Source of the DNA: Streptomyces sp. S465
GTDB lineage: Bacteria > Actinomycetota > Actinomycetes > Streptomycetales > Streptomycetaceae
DNA length: 64,000 bases
Reading direction: 5' to 3'
NCBI RefSeq assembly: GCF_026898115.1
Contig: NZ_CP114036.1
Location: 2,480,001 to 2,544,000, forward strand
The notes beneath the pieces were generated by a model. That model was given only the letters and a program-made list of their open reading frames with translations, ran no database searches and was not told the DNA's origin. This document shows positions 9,007 to 18,074 of this stretch, in pieces (the stretch's first letter is position 1; every line of letters begins with the position of its first letter). The translations under genes were made by a program, and so were the position numbers.

Positions 9007-9660
9007 ATGTCCGGTGTTCTGCTCGCGGGCGGCGCGGTCGCGGCGTTATTCGCCTCCGCCCTTTCCGCCCAGGGGGTTTCCCCGGCCCCCGATGCGCCGT
9101 CGGAAAAGATCCAGATAAGCGTCAGAACGGTGAACGGTTCGGGTTGTCCCCAGGGCACCGCCGCCGTGGCCGTGGCCGCTGACAACACGGCCTTCACCGT
9201 GACCTACAGCGACTATCTCGCCCAGGTCGGCCCCGATGCGGACCCCACCGACATCCGCAAGAACTGCCAGCTCAACCTGGGTGTGCACGTACCGCAGGGA
9301 TTCACCTACGCCATCGCCCAGGTCGACTACCGGGGCTATGGCCACCTCGAAAAGGGCGCCCAGGGCACCGAGAAGGCGAGCTACTACTTCCAGGGCTCGG
9401 CGGACACCGCGTCACGGACCCATGACTTCAGCGGTCCGTACGACGACAACTGGCAGACCACCGACAGCACCGACTACAGCGCCCTGGTGTGGGCCCCCTG
9501 CGGCCAGGACCGGAACGTCAACATCAACACCGAGCTGCGGGTCAGCGCCGGCACCTCCCCCACGGGCAGCACCAGCTTCATGGCCATGGACTCGACGGAC
9601 GGCGGGGTCAACACCATTTACCACCTCGCCTGGAAGGAATGTTCCTCCTCCGTCCAGTGA
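9007..9660 (+). CDS. secreted DUF4360 protein (copy 1)
   Basis: This 217-residue protein of unknown function belongs to the DUF4360 family. An N-terminal signal sequence (hydrophobic Ala/Gly/Leu run ending near SAQGVSPA) marks it for export. The mature part carries four cysteines (in GSGCPQGT, RKNCQL, WAPCGQ and KECSS), likely two disulfides, in a beta-rich domain. A GGAGA site precedes the ATG. It is followed 51 bases later by a paralogue with matching start context, a tandem duplication. Expression as an abundant secreted protein is plausible but unproven. Confidence 0.9.
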   Translation: MSGVLLAGGAVAALFASALSAQGVSPAPDAPSEKIQISVRTVNGSGCPQGTAAVAVAADNTAFTVTYSDYLAQVGPDADPTDIRKNCQLNLGVHVPQGFTYAIAQVDYRGYGHLEKGAQGTEKASYYFQGSADTASRTHDFSGPYDDNWQTTDSTDYSALVWAPCGQDRNVNINTELRVSAGTSPTGSTSFMAMDSTDGGVNTIYHLAWKECSSSVQ

Positions 9661-9711
9661 CACGGTAAATCCACCATCGCACCCAGAACCTCGAACATCG
9701 AATGGAGAATC

Positions 9712-10374
9712 ATGTCCGGTGTTCTCTACGCAGGCGGCATGGTCGCGGCGTTATTCGCCTCGACGCTTACTTCCCAGGCATATGCACAACCGCCGTTCGA
9801 CACCGTGCCACCCGACAAGATCGTGATTACGGTCGCGACCGTCAACGGATCGGGCTGTCCGGCGGGCACCGCGGCGGTCGCCGTTTCCCCCGACAACACG
9901 GCCTTCACCGTGACCTACAGCGACTATCTCGCCCAGGTGGGCCAGGGGTCCACGCCGACGGACTTCAGAAAGAACTGTCAGCTGAGTCTGGTCACGCATG
10001 TGCCGCAGGGCTTTTCCTACGCCATCGCCAGTGTCGACTACCGTGGTTTCGCCCATCTGGAAGATGGCGCGTCCGCCACCCAGAAAGCGTCGTACTACTT
10101 CCAGGGCCAGTCGCAGACCTCGTCCAACTCGCACGACTTCACCGGCGTCTACGACGACAACTGGCAGACCACCAACGTCTCGGACATCGCCACCGTGGTG
10201 TGGTCGCCGTGCGGTGAACTCCGCAACTTCAACATCAACACAGAGTTGCGCGTCAACGCCGGAAGCTCCGACACCACCAACACGACGAGCTTCATCACCA
10301 TGGACTCGACGGACGGCGATGTGAGCACCACCTACCACTTCGCCTGGAAGGAATGCCCGCCGGCCCAGGAGTGA
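9712..10374 (+). CDS. secreted DUF4360 protein (copy 2)
   Basis: This 220-residue protein is a close paralogue of the preceding gene, by eye about two thirds identical. It shares MSGVL and AALFAS in the signal peptide, the exact segment DNTAFTVTYSDYLAQVG, and all four cysteines. The ribosome site (ATGGAGAATC before the ATG) is nearly the same as in copy 1. Divergence is greatest at the signal cleavage region and at the C-terminal tail. Function is unknown; both copies should be exported. It converges with the next minus-strand gene. Confidence 0.9.
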   Translation: MSGVLYAGGMVAALFASTLTSQAYAQPPFDTVPPDKIVITVATVNGSGCPAGTAAVAVSPDNTAFTVTYSDYLAQVGQGSTPTDFRKNCQLSLVTHVPQGFSYAIASVDYRGFAHLEDGASATQKASYYFQGQSQTSSNSHDFTGVYDDNWQTTNVSDIATVVWSPCGELRNFNINTELRVNAGSSDTTNTTSFITMDSTDGDVSTTYHFAWKECPPAQE

Positions 10375-10410
10375 CCTCCTGCCCCCGCGCACCGCCCCGG
10401 GGCGTCCCCC

Positions 10411-11058
10411 CTACGGCTCCGGGCGGTGCCAGGCCGGATGCCGGGGGTCGTCCACCCGCACCACCACATCCGCCGCCTCACCGGGTCCCACCTCGTCCTC
10501 GTAGCGGGCGAAGGCCGGCAGGGTCCAGTGGTCGTCCTCCTCGGTGCGACGGGCGAGGGCGGCCGGCGACAACCGCAGATGCACCGACAGATCGAACGGG
10601 AACCAGTGCCCCAGCAGCAGCGCACCGTGCAGCAACAGCACCCCGCCCCGGGGCAGTTCGGCATACGGGCTGCGGGTGGCCCGGTCGGTCACCGGATCCC
10701 ACAGGTCGGGCAGCACCCGCCCGGTGCCGCCCGGCCCCGGCTCCAGCGGGGCGAAGACCTCCCGCCACAGGACGCCGGTGTCCAGCCAGCGGTCGTAGTA
10801 GGCGTCGGGGTCGCGCTTCCCGTACTCGAAGCGCAGCGAAGCGGGCCGCCAGAACCCCGCCGACGCGACCATCAGCACCGGACGCCCCCGGACCCGCAGC
10901 GCCTCCGACAGGCCCCGCGCCAGCTCGGCGGTGGGCGCCGCCGGGGCACCGTCGACGGCCACCCTCAGCCAGGGGCTGCCGTCCGCCGCCGTCAGTCCGG
11001 CGATGCGGTCGGCGGTCGCGTCGGTCAGCCGTTCCCAAGTGATCGCTTCGAGCCGCAC
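10411..11058 (-). CDS. uridine kinase-like protein without a recognisable P-loop
   Basis: This 215-residue protein resembles actinobacterial proteins labelled uridine kinase or P-loop NTPase. The N-terminal strand VAVDG (about residue 30) is followed by APAAPTAELARG, where a true kinase has GxGKT/S; the phosphate-binding lysine is missing. Later elements keep the family order: YYDRWLDTGVLWREVFAPL (about 95-115) and LLLHGALLLGHWFPFDLSVHLRLS (about 150-175). Kinase activity is therefore doubtful. The GTG start at 11058 follows a GGGGG run. It is divergent from the DUF1697 gene. Confidence 0.75.
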   Translation of the reverse strand: MRLEAITWERLTDATADRIAGLTAADGSPWLRVAVDGAPAAPTAELARGLSEALRVRGRPVLMVASAGFWRPASLRFEYGKRDPDAYYDRWLDTGVLWREVFAPLEPGPGGTGRVLPDLWDPVTDRATRSPYAELPRGGVLLLHGALLLGHWFPFDLSVHLRLSPAALARRTEEDDHWTLPAFARYEDEVGPGEAADVVVRVDDPRHPAWHRPEP

Positions 11059-11136
11059 GCCCCCATCATGCCGTGGCCCCCACGGCATGGGCCGCGGGGC
11101 CCGGCTCAGCGGCCCCCGGCAGGTTACGCTCCGGCC

Positions 11137-11679
11137 ATGGCATCTCAGATAGCGCTGCTCCGCGGCATCAATGTGGGCGGGAAGCGGAAGTTCCCCATGG
11201 CGCGGCAGCGCGCGCTGATGGCCGAGCTGGGCTTCGGCCGCGTCACCGTCCACCTCCAGACCGGCAACATCGTCTTCGCGGACCCCGGCACCCCGCCCGA
11301 GCGGACGGCCCGTACGCTCGAGGACCACTTCGCCGCCGACCTCGGCTTCCCCGTGCCCGTCATGGTCCGTACCCGCGACGAGCTGGCCGCGGTGATCGAG
11401 GCCAACCCCTATCCGGAGGCCGCGGCCGAGCCCAGGACCCTGCATGTGGTCTTCCTGGCGGACGTGCCCGCGGACACCGCCGCGCTGGACGCGCTGGATC
11501 CGGCCGCCTACGCCCCGGAGGAGTTCCGCCTCGTCGGCCGGGAGATCTTCCTGCGCTGTCCGGACGGGATCGGCCGCTCCAAGCTCGCGGCGAAGGTCAC
11601 CAACGCCCGGCTCGGCGTGCCGGCCACCGCCCGCAACTGGAACACGGTCACCAAGCTGATGGCGCTGGCCGACATCTGA
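11137..11679 (+). CDS. DUF1697 domain-containing protein
   Basis: This 180-residue protein fits the DUF1697 family over its full length. It opens with the family signature IALLRGINVGGKRKFPM and has the conserved VHLQTGNIVF strand near residue 35. It ends with KLAAKVTNARLGVPATARNWNTVTKL, where the RNWNTV motif is invariant. No enzymatic role is established for the family. The start is the ATG at 11137, with no strong ribosome site visible. Confidence 0.93.
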   Translation: MASQIALLRGINVGGKRKFPMARQRALMAELGFGRVTVHLQTGNIVFADPGTPPERTARTLEDHFAADLGFPVPVMVRTRDELAAVIEANPYPEAAAEPRTLHVVFLADVPADTAALDALDPAAYAPEEFRLVGREIFLRCPDGIGRSKLAAKVTNARLGVPATARNWNTVTKLMALADI

Positions 11680-11708
11680 GTCCGGGTTCCCCTCGGTCCA
11701 CGGTTCCC

Positions 11709-12188
11709 TCAGCTCCAGCCGTACCGCCGCCGCAGCCGCATCACCACCAGGTCGAAGCGCGGCCGGTCCAGGGCGCACGCCTCCCGCCGCATCCCTTCCG
11801 GGTGCACCCGCAGCACCCGGTCCAGGTCGACCCAGGACTCGCGCCCGGCCCGGTCCCACGGCCCGGAGCCGATCGCCACCCACTCGCGGTCGTCGTCGTG
11901 CCGCTTGCTCGACAGCTGCACGGCGAGCAGCGTCCCGCCCCGTTCCCGCGCGACCACCAGCACCGGCCGGTCCTTGCCGCGGCCGTCGTTCTCCTCGTAC
12001 GGCACCCAGGTCCAGACGATCTCCCCGGGGTCCGGGTCCCCGTCCGGATCCGGTGCGTACTCCGTCCGCACCCGCCCGACCTGGCGCGGATGGGCCTCGA
12101 CGGTGGCGGCGGGGCCGGTGCTCCCGGGAAGCACCGCGCCGTCCTCGGTCCCCTGCGTTGCGTTGAATGGCCTGATCACGCGCGACAC
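11709..12188 (-). CDS. PemK/MazF-like protein
   Basis: This 159-residue protein has an N-terminal extension of about 50 Pro/Asp/Gly-rich residues. A PemK/MazF-type barrel follows: GEIVWTWVPYEENDGRGKDRPVLVV (about 55-79), then LLAVQLSSKR and a W-V-D-L segment. MazF toxins are ribosome-independent mRNA endonucleases; the (G)xxKxRPVLVV signature is intact. No small antitoxin gene lies beside it, so it is either solitary or repurposed. It is divergent from the membrane protein gene at 12250. Confidence 0.8.
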   Translation of the reverse strand: MSRVIRPFNATQGTEDGAVLPGSTGPAATVEAHPRQVGRVRTEYAPDPDGDPDPGEIVWTWVPYEENDGRGKDRPVLVVARERGGTLLAVQLSSKRHDDDREWVAIGSGPWDRAGRESWVDLDRVLRVHPEGMRREACALDRPRFDLVVMRLRRRYGWS

Positions 12189-12249
12189 GTTAACCCGTCC
12201 GCGACCGCCGGTGACATGGCGGCCCCCTCGGCGTGGAAGGGGCTAGTAC

Positions 12250-13473
12250 GTGCCCGATGTTCTCGACCCAGTGGCGGAACTCGTCAAACGGCGCCATGAC
12301 CCGGTCGTCGTGCAGACAGTGCGGTCCACGGCCGCCGCGATCATCGCGTACGTCGTCGCTCTCAAGCTCAGCAAGGAACCCGCTCCGCTCACCGCCCCGC
12401 TCACCGCCCTGCTCGTCGTCCAGGTCACCCTCTACGCGACCCTCACCAGGAGCCTGCGCAGGGTGCAGGCCGTGGTCGTGGGTGTCCTGATCGCCATCGG
12501 CTTCAGCATCCTGGTGGGGTTGACCTGGTGGAGTCTGGGTCTGATCATCCTCGCCGCGCAGACCGCCGGTTATCTCACCCGGGTGGGCGACTGGGTCCAA
12601 GAGGTGGCGATCAGCGCCATGCTGGTCCTCGGCGTCGCCCAGGTGACCACCTACGCCTGGGACCGGGTGCTGGAGACCCTCATCGGGGCGGGCGTCGGAA
12701 TGGCCTTCAACTTCTTCCTCGCCCCTCCGGTCTGGGTCCAGACGGCCGGCCAGTCCATCGAGGACCTGGCCCGCCGGATGCGTCAGCTGCTGCTCCACAT
12801 CGGCGAGGAACTCGGCAGCCAGGTCGCCGTCGACCGTGCCGCCGCCCGCCTCCACGAGGCCCGCCGCCTCGACCACGACATCGCCCAGGTCGACGCCGCG
12901 CTCCGCCAGGCGGAGGACAGCGTGCGGCTCAACCCCCGGGTCAAGGAGGGCCTGCTGTACCGCGTGGTGCTCCGCACCGGCCTGGACACGCTGGAGATCT
13001 GCACCGTCATCCTGCGCGTGATGACCCGCACCCTGACCGACCTCGCCAAGAAACGGATGGAAGAGCCCCTCTTCCCCCCGGACGTGGCGGACGCCCTACA
13101 GGATCTCTTCGTCCACCTCGCCGCCGCCATCGAGAGCTTCGCCATCCTGGTCACCACCCAGGTCAGCGCCAACGCCGAGGAGGCCGAATCCCGCCTGGCC
13201 AGCGAGCTCGTCAAGGCCCACGCCGGCCGCGACCGCGCCGCCAATCTCCTGCTGCGCCGGGTCCAGGAGCACCCCCGCCAGTGGCAGCTGCACGGAGCCC
13301 TGCTCGCGGAGATCGACCGCATCCTCGACGAACTCGACATGGAACAGCGCTCCACCCGCCTCATGGAGGAGCTCGACCGCAGCACCCGGGAGAAGCGCGA
13401 GCGCTTCCCCCTCCTCCACAAGCTCCAGCGCTATGTCCGGGGCGAGGACACGGACGGCTCCATGAGGACCTGA
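12250..13473 (+). CDS. aromatic acid exporter (ArAE/FUSC) family membrane protein
   Basis: This 407-residue protein has about five or six transmembrane helices in its first 165 residues (AIIAYVVALKL, LLVVQVTLYATL, AVVVGVLIAIGFSILVGL and following), as in the ArAE/FUSC permeases. A long soluble region follows that is rich in heptad-like Leu/Ala/Arg and probably forms coiled coils. The family exports aromatic acids or related compounds, but the substrate here is unknown. The start is the GTG at 12250. It converges with the ADP-ribosylglycohydrolase gene. Confidence 0.85.
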   Translation: MPDVLDPVAELVKRRHDPVVVQTVRSTAAAIIAYVVALKLSKEPAPLTAPLTALLVVQVTLYATLTRSLRRVQAVVVGVLIAIGFSILVGLTWWSLGLIILAAQTAGYLTRVGDWVQEVAISAMLVLGVAQVTTYAWDRVLETLIGAGVGMAFNFFLAPPVWVQTAGQSIEDLARRMRQLLLHIGEELGSQVAVDRAAARLHEARRLDHDIAQVDAALRQAEDSVRLNPRVKEGLLYRVVLRTGLDTLEICTVILRVMTRTLTDLAKKRMEEPLFPPDVADALQDLFVHLAAAIESFAILVTTQVSANAEEAESRLASELVKAHAGRDRAANLLLRRVQEHPRQWQLHGALLAEIDRILDELDMEQRSTRLMEELDRSTREKRERFPLLHKLQRYVRGEDTDGSMRT

Positions 13474-13525
13474 GCGAGCGCCCCGCCGAGGCCGGCGCGC
13501 CCGCGCACCGGCTGCCGGGCGCGGG

Positions 13526-14734
13526 TCAGCTGAGCGGGTAGCGGTCGCGGGGGAAGACCACGTCGTCGTAGGGCTCGTACAGCTCCACGGAGCGGTGGAA
13601 CTCGGCGGCGAAGTCGTCGGCGAGCTCCGCGATCGTGGCGCGGCCCTCGATCCGGGCCAGCCAGGACGGCGGGAGGCGGAGGTCGCCGTGGTGGGCGCCG
13701 AGGAGGTTGCCGCAGATGGCGCCCGTCGAGTCGCTGTCGCCCGAGTGGTTGACGGAGAGCAGAAGGGCCGCCTGGACGGGGGTGCGCGGCGGCGCCGGCT
13801 CATAGCTGATCTTGCCGCCGGGGCCATAGAGGATCTGCTGCGCGGGGGTGCGGGCCAGGGCGCTGTAGACCGCGATGGCCAGGGCCTCCTCGGCGACCCA
13901 GCCGCCGCCGAGCGATTCGGCCTTCTCGGCGGTCGGTTCGCCCTCGGCCGCCAGGTCGACCGCTTTGCGGAGGACGGCGGTGGTCTCCTCGTGCCCGGGA
14001 TAGCGGGCGAGGAGCTCCAGGGCGCGCAGGGTCGCGCCTTCGAGGGACTCGCCGTCGAGCAGGCACGCGATCATGGCGGCCAGGGCCCCGGCCGCGTAGT
14101 AGCCCGTCGGATGGCCGTGGGTGATCTGGGCGCAGCGGGCGGAGAGTTCGAAGCAGTCGCGGGGGTCGAGCCCGGTGAGGCCGAACGGCGCTGAGCGCAT
14201 CACGGTGCCGCAGCCCTTGGAGCCGGGGTTCACCGGGCCGGGGGTGCCGTCGAGGGGGCCGCGCGGGGCCGGGACGTGCTTCGCGGCGAGGCCGGAGAGG
14301 CAGGCGTTACCGGGGGCGCGGCGCGCGTACAGCCAGGACTGGGTGCGCAGCCAGCCGGACCGGACCACGTCCCCGGCGCCCTCGGCGGGCGGCGGCCCGG
14401 GGTGGTTCTGGGTGTCCAGCCAGCGCAGATAGGCATGGCGGACGATGGCGCTGTCGGACCCGTCGGCGCCCTTGGACGAGGACCTGGCATGGGCCCGTAT
14501 CAGGCCCTCCGCCGTGAAGAGGGTCATCTGGGTGTCATCGGTGATCCGGCCCACGAAACCGCTGTCGTCCGGGACCAGGGTGGTGACGCCCGCGCCGCCG
14601 TGGGTCTCGCGGATCGCCCGCAGGGAGAGGAACTCGATCGGGTTGCCGAGGGCGTCCCCGATCGCCCCGCCCAGCAGGCAGCCGCGGATACGGGCCCGCT
14701 TGGCGGCCGATTCGTCCCATGACTGACGGATCAC
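13526..14734 (-). CDS. ADP-ribosylglycohydrolase family protein
   Basis: This 402-residue enzyme of the DraG/ARH family removes ADP-ribose from proteins or other targets using two Mg2+ ions. The metal-binding signatures are present: GCLLGGAIGDALGNPIEF near residue 20, TDDTQMT near 65, and the C-terminal NHSGDSDSTGAICGNLLGA near 340. The GTG start at 14734 is preceded by a clear GAGGAG. The longer upstream open frame has no good start and overlaps the DUF6343 gene on the other strand, so it was not used. Confidence 0.93.
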   Translation of the reverse strand: MIRQSWDESAAKRARIRGCLLGGAIGDALGNPIEFLSLRAIRETHGGAGVTTLVPDDSGFVGRITDDTQMTLFTAEGLIRAHARSSSKGADGSDSAIVRHAYLRWLDTQNHPGPPPAEGAGDVVRSGWLRTQSWLYARRAPGNACLSGLAAKHVPAPRGPLDGTPGPVNPGSKGCGTVMRSAPFGLTGLDPRDCFELSARCAQITHGHPTGYYAAGALAAMIACLLDGESLEGATLRALELLARYPGHEETTAVLRKAVDLAAEGEPTAEKAESLGGGWVAEEALAIAVYSALARTPAQQILYGPGGKISYEPAPPRTPVQAALLLSVNHSGDSDSTGAICGNLLGAHHGDLRLPPSWLARIEGRATIAELADDFAAEFHRSVELYEPYDDVVFPRDRYPLS

Positions 14735-14878
14735 TGGCAGCTCCTCATCGTTCTCGTCTCGCGCCGTCCCGTCCGGACGCCCAGAACATGATCTCAGGTG
14801 TCGGGGTGCGTCCCCCGGCGGTAGATTCGACATGGCAGAAACCAGGAGGAATCGGGAACAAACGGGAGATGCGCTGCC

Positions 14879-15172
14879 ATGCCGATGAGGCTGATCCGAA
14901 CGGGTGATGAACCTCTGCACGCGCGCAGCCCTCTGCGCATGCGGCTGGGGCTGGCCACGTGGGGGCTGCTCTGGACACTCGGCGGCGCCGTCGCCTTCGC
15001 GCTCGCGGGCCGGCCGGGATGGGCGGCCGCGTGTGCCGCGCTCGCCGTCGTCACGCTGGTCGATCTGGTCCTGGTCATCCGGCACATCCGGCAGGGACCG
15101 CACTATCAGCCCGGCCCGGACGTGCCGCCGTACGCACCGATCATGGAGCGCGGGAATCGCGGGCGGCGCTGA
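14879..15172 (+). CDS. DUF6343 family small membrane protein
   Basis: This 97-residue protein has a conserved RSPLRMRLGLATWGL start to its first helix, two transmembrane segments (about 22-40 and 46-65), and a short polar tail ending in YAPIMERGNRGRR. It matches small Streptomyces membrane proteins of the DUF6343 group. Function is unknown. An ATG start at 14879 is used; an alternative ATG follows two codons later. Confidence 0.8.
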   Translation: MPMRLIRTGDEPLHARSPLRMRLGLATWGLLWTLGGAVAFALAGRPGWAAACAALAVVTLVDLVLVIRHIRQGPHYQPGPDVPPYAPIMERGNRGRR

Positions 15173-15293
15173 GCGCCGTGGCCGCCGCTTAGGCGGTGAC
15201 GGGATATCGACGGCCGGGAGCGCCGCGTTCCGGGAGATACTGCCGAGTACCAGCTGCATACCTGCTGAGTACCTGCCGCGACAGGGGGCCGTC

Positions 15294-15500
15294 ATGGGGG
15301 TGCTGGCGATCGGCGTCGCGCTCTGTGCGCTCGGGCTGCTGTTCTCCGGAACCGGAGAGCCGTACGGGCGGCGGGAGGCGCGGCGGGGCCGGGCGGCCGA
15401 CCCGTACGACATCGCCCGGCAGCGTGGGGTGGCGCTGGGCCTGGGCGGAGTGGTGCTGTTGGGCGCGGTGGTGCTCGGCGGGTTCGCCCTCTGGCGCTGA
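15294..15500 (+). CDS. small two-helix membrane protein, unknown
   Basis: This predicted 68-residue protein has two hydrophobic helices (VLAIGVALCALGLLF and GLGGVVLLGAVVLGGFALW) joined by a basic Arg-rich loop containing DPYDIARQRG. I recognise no family. The frame lies 120 bases downstream of the DUF6343 gene on the same strand. The ATG at 15294 follows GGGGGCC, a modest ribosome site. The membrane character supports a real gene; the function is open. Confidence 0.65.
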   Translation: MGVLAIGVALCALGLLFSGTGEPYGRREARRGRAADPYDIARQRGVALGLGGVVLLGAVVLGGFALWR

Positions 15501-15555
15501 CGGAATCCCCGCCCCGCTCATCCGCGCCCGCTCCCCGGCCCCGCTTGCCCGTCCC

Positions 15556-15936
15556 CTATCCGTCCCTTCCGCCCTTTTCGCCGAACCGGGCCGCCTCGAC
15601 GAAGTCCGGACGGGGGTCGAGCGCCGCCGCCAGCCGGAAGTGGCGGGTGGCCTCGGCCGGGCGGTTGGCCCGCTCCAGGGTGCGGGCCAGGGCGAAGTGG
15701 GCGAAGGCGTTGTCCGGCTCGCGCTCCAGGACGAGCTGGAACTCCAGCTCCGCCGAGCGCAGCTGCGCCGCGCCGAAGAAGGCACGCGCCCGCAGCAGCC
15801 GGGCCGCCGTGTTCTCGGGGTGGGCGCTGATGACCGAGTCGAGCAGCTTCACGGCGCCCCGTGGGTCTCGGGCGGCGAGCAGCTGCTCCGCGGCGCGGTA
15901 GTCGATGACATGGGTCTCGGGCGTGGGCTCGCGCAC
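15556..15936 (-). CDS. tetratricopeptide repeat protein
   Basis: This small soluble protein of 126 residues is built of about three TPR helices pairs: AAEQLLAARDPRGAVKLLDSV, then ARAFFGAAQLRSAELEFQLVL, then AHFALARTLERANRPAEATRHF. TPR scaffolds mediate protein contacts; a partner is not evident. The GTG at 15936 has GGAAGGA seven bases before it, so the longer upstream frame is rejected. The 258-base gap upstream contains an imperfect direct repeat. Confidence 0.85.
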   Translation of the reverse strand: MREPTPETHVIDYRAAEQLLAARDPRGAVKLLDSVISAHPENTAARLLRARAFFGAAQLRSAELEFQLVLEREPDNAFAHFALARTLERANRPAEATRHFRLAAALDPRPDFVEAARFGEKGGRDG

Positions 15937-16084
15937 AGCCGTTTCCTTCCCCGGGTACGTGCTCGGTGATGAGGCGGTGGATCGGGTGAGGGGATGGGGG
16001 GAACCGTCACGGTGATCGTTCAGTGATCGTTCGTTACGGGGAGCACAACAAGCACCCCGCACGTCGCATTCCCCGCCGCGCTCG

Positions 16085-16182
16085 CCCGCACGCTCCGCAC
16101 CACGCCCCCGCTGGTCCCGCGCGCCCCGCACCACGCCCCCACCCGGGCCGCACGCTCCGCACCAGCCCCCGCTGGCCCCGCG
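16085..16182. repeat. imperfect 36-base direct repeat
   Basis: Two copies of a unit starting CCGCACGCTCCGCACCA and ending with CCCGCG lie at 16085-16120 and 16148-16182. They differ by a small deletion and one substitution, and occupy the gap between the TPR gene and coaE. No gene or regulatory role is evident. Confidence 0.8.
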
Positions 16183-16194
16183 CCGGCCGCCCGC

Positions 16195-16803
16195 TCAGTT
16201 CCGCGTGCCGGCCGCCCGTTCGACCAGATCCGCCCAGACCTTTCCGACCTGCGGCTCCAGCGCCTCGATCGGGCCATTGTTGTCGATCACGACATCGGCG
16301 ACCGCCAGCCGATCCGCACGCGTGGCCTGCGCCGCCATCCGGGCCCGCGCCTCGTCCTCGGTCATGCCGCGCAGCCGTACCAGCCGGTCGAGCTGCGTCT
16401 CGGGCGTGGCGTCCACGACCATGACCAGGTCGTAGAGCGGGGCCAGCTGGTTCTCGGCCAGGAGCGGGACGTCGTGGACGACGACGGCGTCCGGGGCGGC
16501 CGCCGCCTGGAGCTCGGCGGAGCGGTCCCGGACCAGGGGGTGGATGATCGCGTTCAGCGCGCTCAGCCGCTCGGGGTCGTTGAAGACGATCCCGCCGAGC
16601 CTGGGCCGGTCCAGGCGGCCGCCGGCGGTCAGCACCTCGGGGCCGAACTCGGCCACGACGGCGGCCAGTCCCGGCGTCCCCGGCTCGACCACCTCCCGAG
16701 CGATCCGATCAGAGTCGATCAGCACCGCTCCGTATGAGGTCAGGATGCGTGAGACCTCGCTCTTGCCCGCGCCGATTCCGCCCGTGAGCCCCAGCTTCAG
16801 CAT
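16195..16803 (-). CDS. coaE: dephospho-CoA kinase
   Basis: CoaE (202 residues) catalyses the last step of coenzyme A synthesis, ATP-dependent phosphorylation of the 3'-hydroxyl of dephospho-CoA. The P-loop [15 protein letters not shown] is at residues 5-19, followed by the conserved [11 protein letters not shown] (about 28-38). HPLVRDR and [10 protein letters not shown] mark the CoA-binding and lid regions. The ATG at 16803 gives the usual MLKLGLTGG start; a GTG three codons upstream is the alternative. Confidence 0.97.
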   Translation of the reverse strand: MLKLGLTGGIGAGKSEVSRILTSYGAVLIDSDRIAREVVEPGTPGLAAVVAEFGPEVLTAGGRLDRPRLGGIVFNDPERLSALNAIIHPLVRDRSAELQAAAAPDAVVVHDVPLLAENQLAPLYDLVMVVDATPETQLDRLVRLRGMTEDEARARMAAQATRADRLAVADVVIDNNGPIEALEPQVGKVWADLVERAAGTRN

Positions 16804-16841
16804 GGGGCCCACGCTATACGGCGCGGCGGCGGAGCCATCGC

Positions 16842-17786
16842 TCAGGCTCCGCCCTCGCCCTCCCGCTCGGCCAGGAACCGCTCGAACTCCGCCCCCAGCT
16901 CCTCCGCCGAGGGCAGCTCGGCCGGCTCCGCGACCAGATTGCCACGGCTCTCGGCCCCGGCCACCGCGTCGAACTGGTGCTCAAGCCCCCGGACGAGCGC
17001 GACCAGCTCCTCGTCCCCCTCCGAGATCTGCCGCTCGATCTCCTCCTGCGTCTTGAGGGCCTCGTTGCGCAGGGTGTGCGCCGGCCCCGGCAGGACCAGA
17101 CCGGTGGCCGCGGTGATGGCCTCCAGCGCGGTGAGCGCCGCGTCCGGGTAGGCCGACCGGGCCAGATAGTGCGGCACATGCGCGGCGACGCCGAGCACGT
17201 CGTGGCCCGCCTCGGCGAGCCGGTACTCGATCAGGGACTCGGCGCTGCCGGGCACTTGCGCCTCGTCGAAGTAGCCGCGATGACCGGGCATCAGGTCGGT
17301 GCGGTTGCCGTGCGGGGTGATGCCGACCGGACGGGTGTGCGGAACGCCCATGGGGATGCCGTGGAAGTTCACCGCGAGCCGCACCCCCAGCCGCTCGACC
17401 AGCTGACGCACGGCCGCCGCGAACCGCTCCCACTCCACGTCCGGCTCGGGCCCGGCGAGCAGCAGGAACGGGGCCGCGGTCGCATCGCGCACCAGATGCA
17501 GCTCGATCTTCGGGGTTTCGTAGGCGGTCCAGCGGTCGCGCTGGAAGGTGAGCAGTGGGCGACGGGCCCGGTAGTCCACCAGCCGGTCGTGGTCGAAACG
17601 CGCGACGACCTTGCGCGGCAGGCCGTCGAGCAGCCGCTCGACGATCTGGTCCCCGGTCTCACCGGCGTCGATATAGCCGTCGAAGTGGTACAGCAGCACC
17701 AGCCCGGCCGAGTCCCGCGACATTATCGCGTCGACCTCCGCCAGTCCGCTCGGCTCCCATGCGTACAACTCCTGCGGATCATGCAC
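16842..17786 (-). CDS. PAC2 family protein (proteasome assembly chaperone-like)
   Basis: This 314-residue protein belongs to the PAC2 family, related to eukaryotic proteasome assembly chaperones and common next to coaE-like genes in actinobacteria. Landmarks are [24 protein letters not shown] (about 32-55), [14 protein letters not shown] (about 113-126), [18 protein letters not shown] (about 149-166) and [21 protein letters not shown] (about 205-225). The C terminus is an acidic helical tail. The GTG at 17786 follows GAGGAGGAG eight bases upstream. The biochemical role in bacteria is not settled. Confidence 0.9.
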   Translation of the reverse strand: MHDPQELYAWEPSGLAEVDAIMSRDSAGLVLLYHFDGYIDAGETGDQIVERLLDGLPRKVVARFDHDRLVDYRARRPLLTFQRDRWTAYETPKIELHLVRDATAAPFLLLAGPEPDVEWERFAAAVRQLVERLGVRLAVNFHGIPMGVPHTRPVGITPHGNRTDLMPGHRGYFDEAQVPGSAESLIEYRLAEAGHDVLGVAAHVPHYLARSAYPDAALTALEAITAATGLVLPGPAHTLRNEALKTQEEIERQISEGDEELVALVRGLEHQFDAVAGAESRGNLVAEPAELPSAEELGAEFERFLAEREGEGGA

Positions 17787-18074
17787 TGTGACCGCTCCTC
17801 CTCGGGTTCGCATCGAAGAACACCGAACGGGGGCGGGGGCATTCCCCGAGCGGGAGGTCCGATCGCCCGGACGGCGGTGAACCGCGCTTCGGCGATGCCC
17901 ACTTGGGCGGTACGGCAGCGGCCCGATCCCGACGTCGGCGCACGTCGCGGGGTTGACGGCGCTATCCGGCACACCTATCTTCGCGAGCCGTCAGCGGTTC
18001 ACCATGTCATCCGGCGTTCACTGATCAGAACCGGGCGATCGCGCCGGCTGGTCACGGCACAGGAAGGCAGCCCT

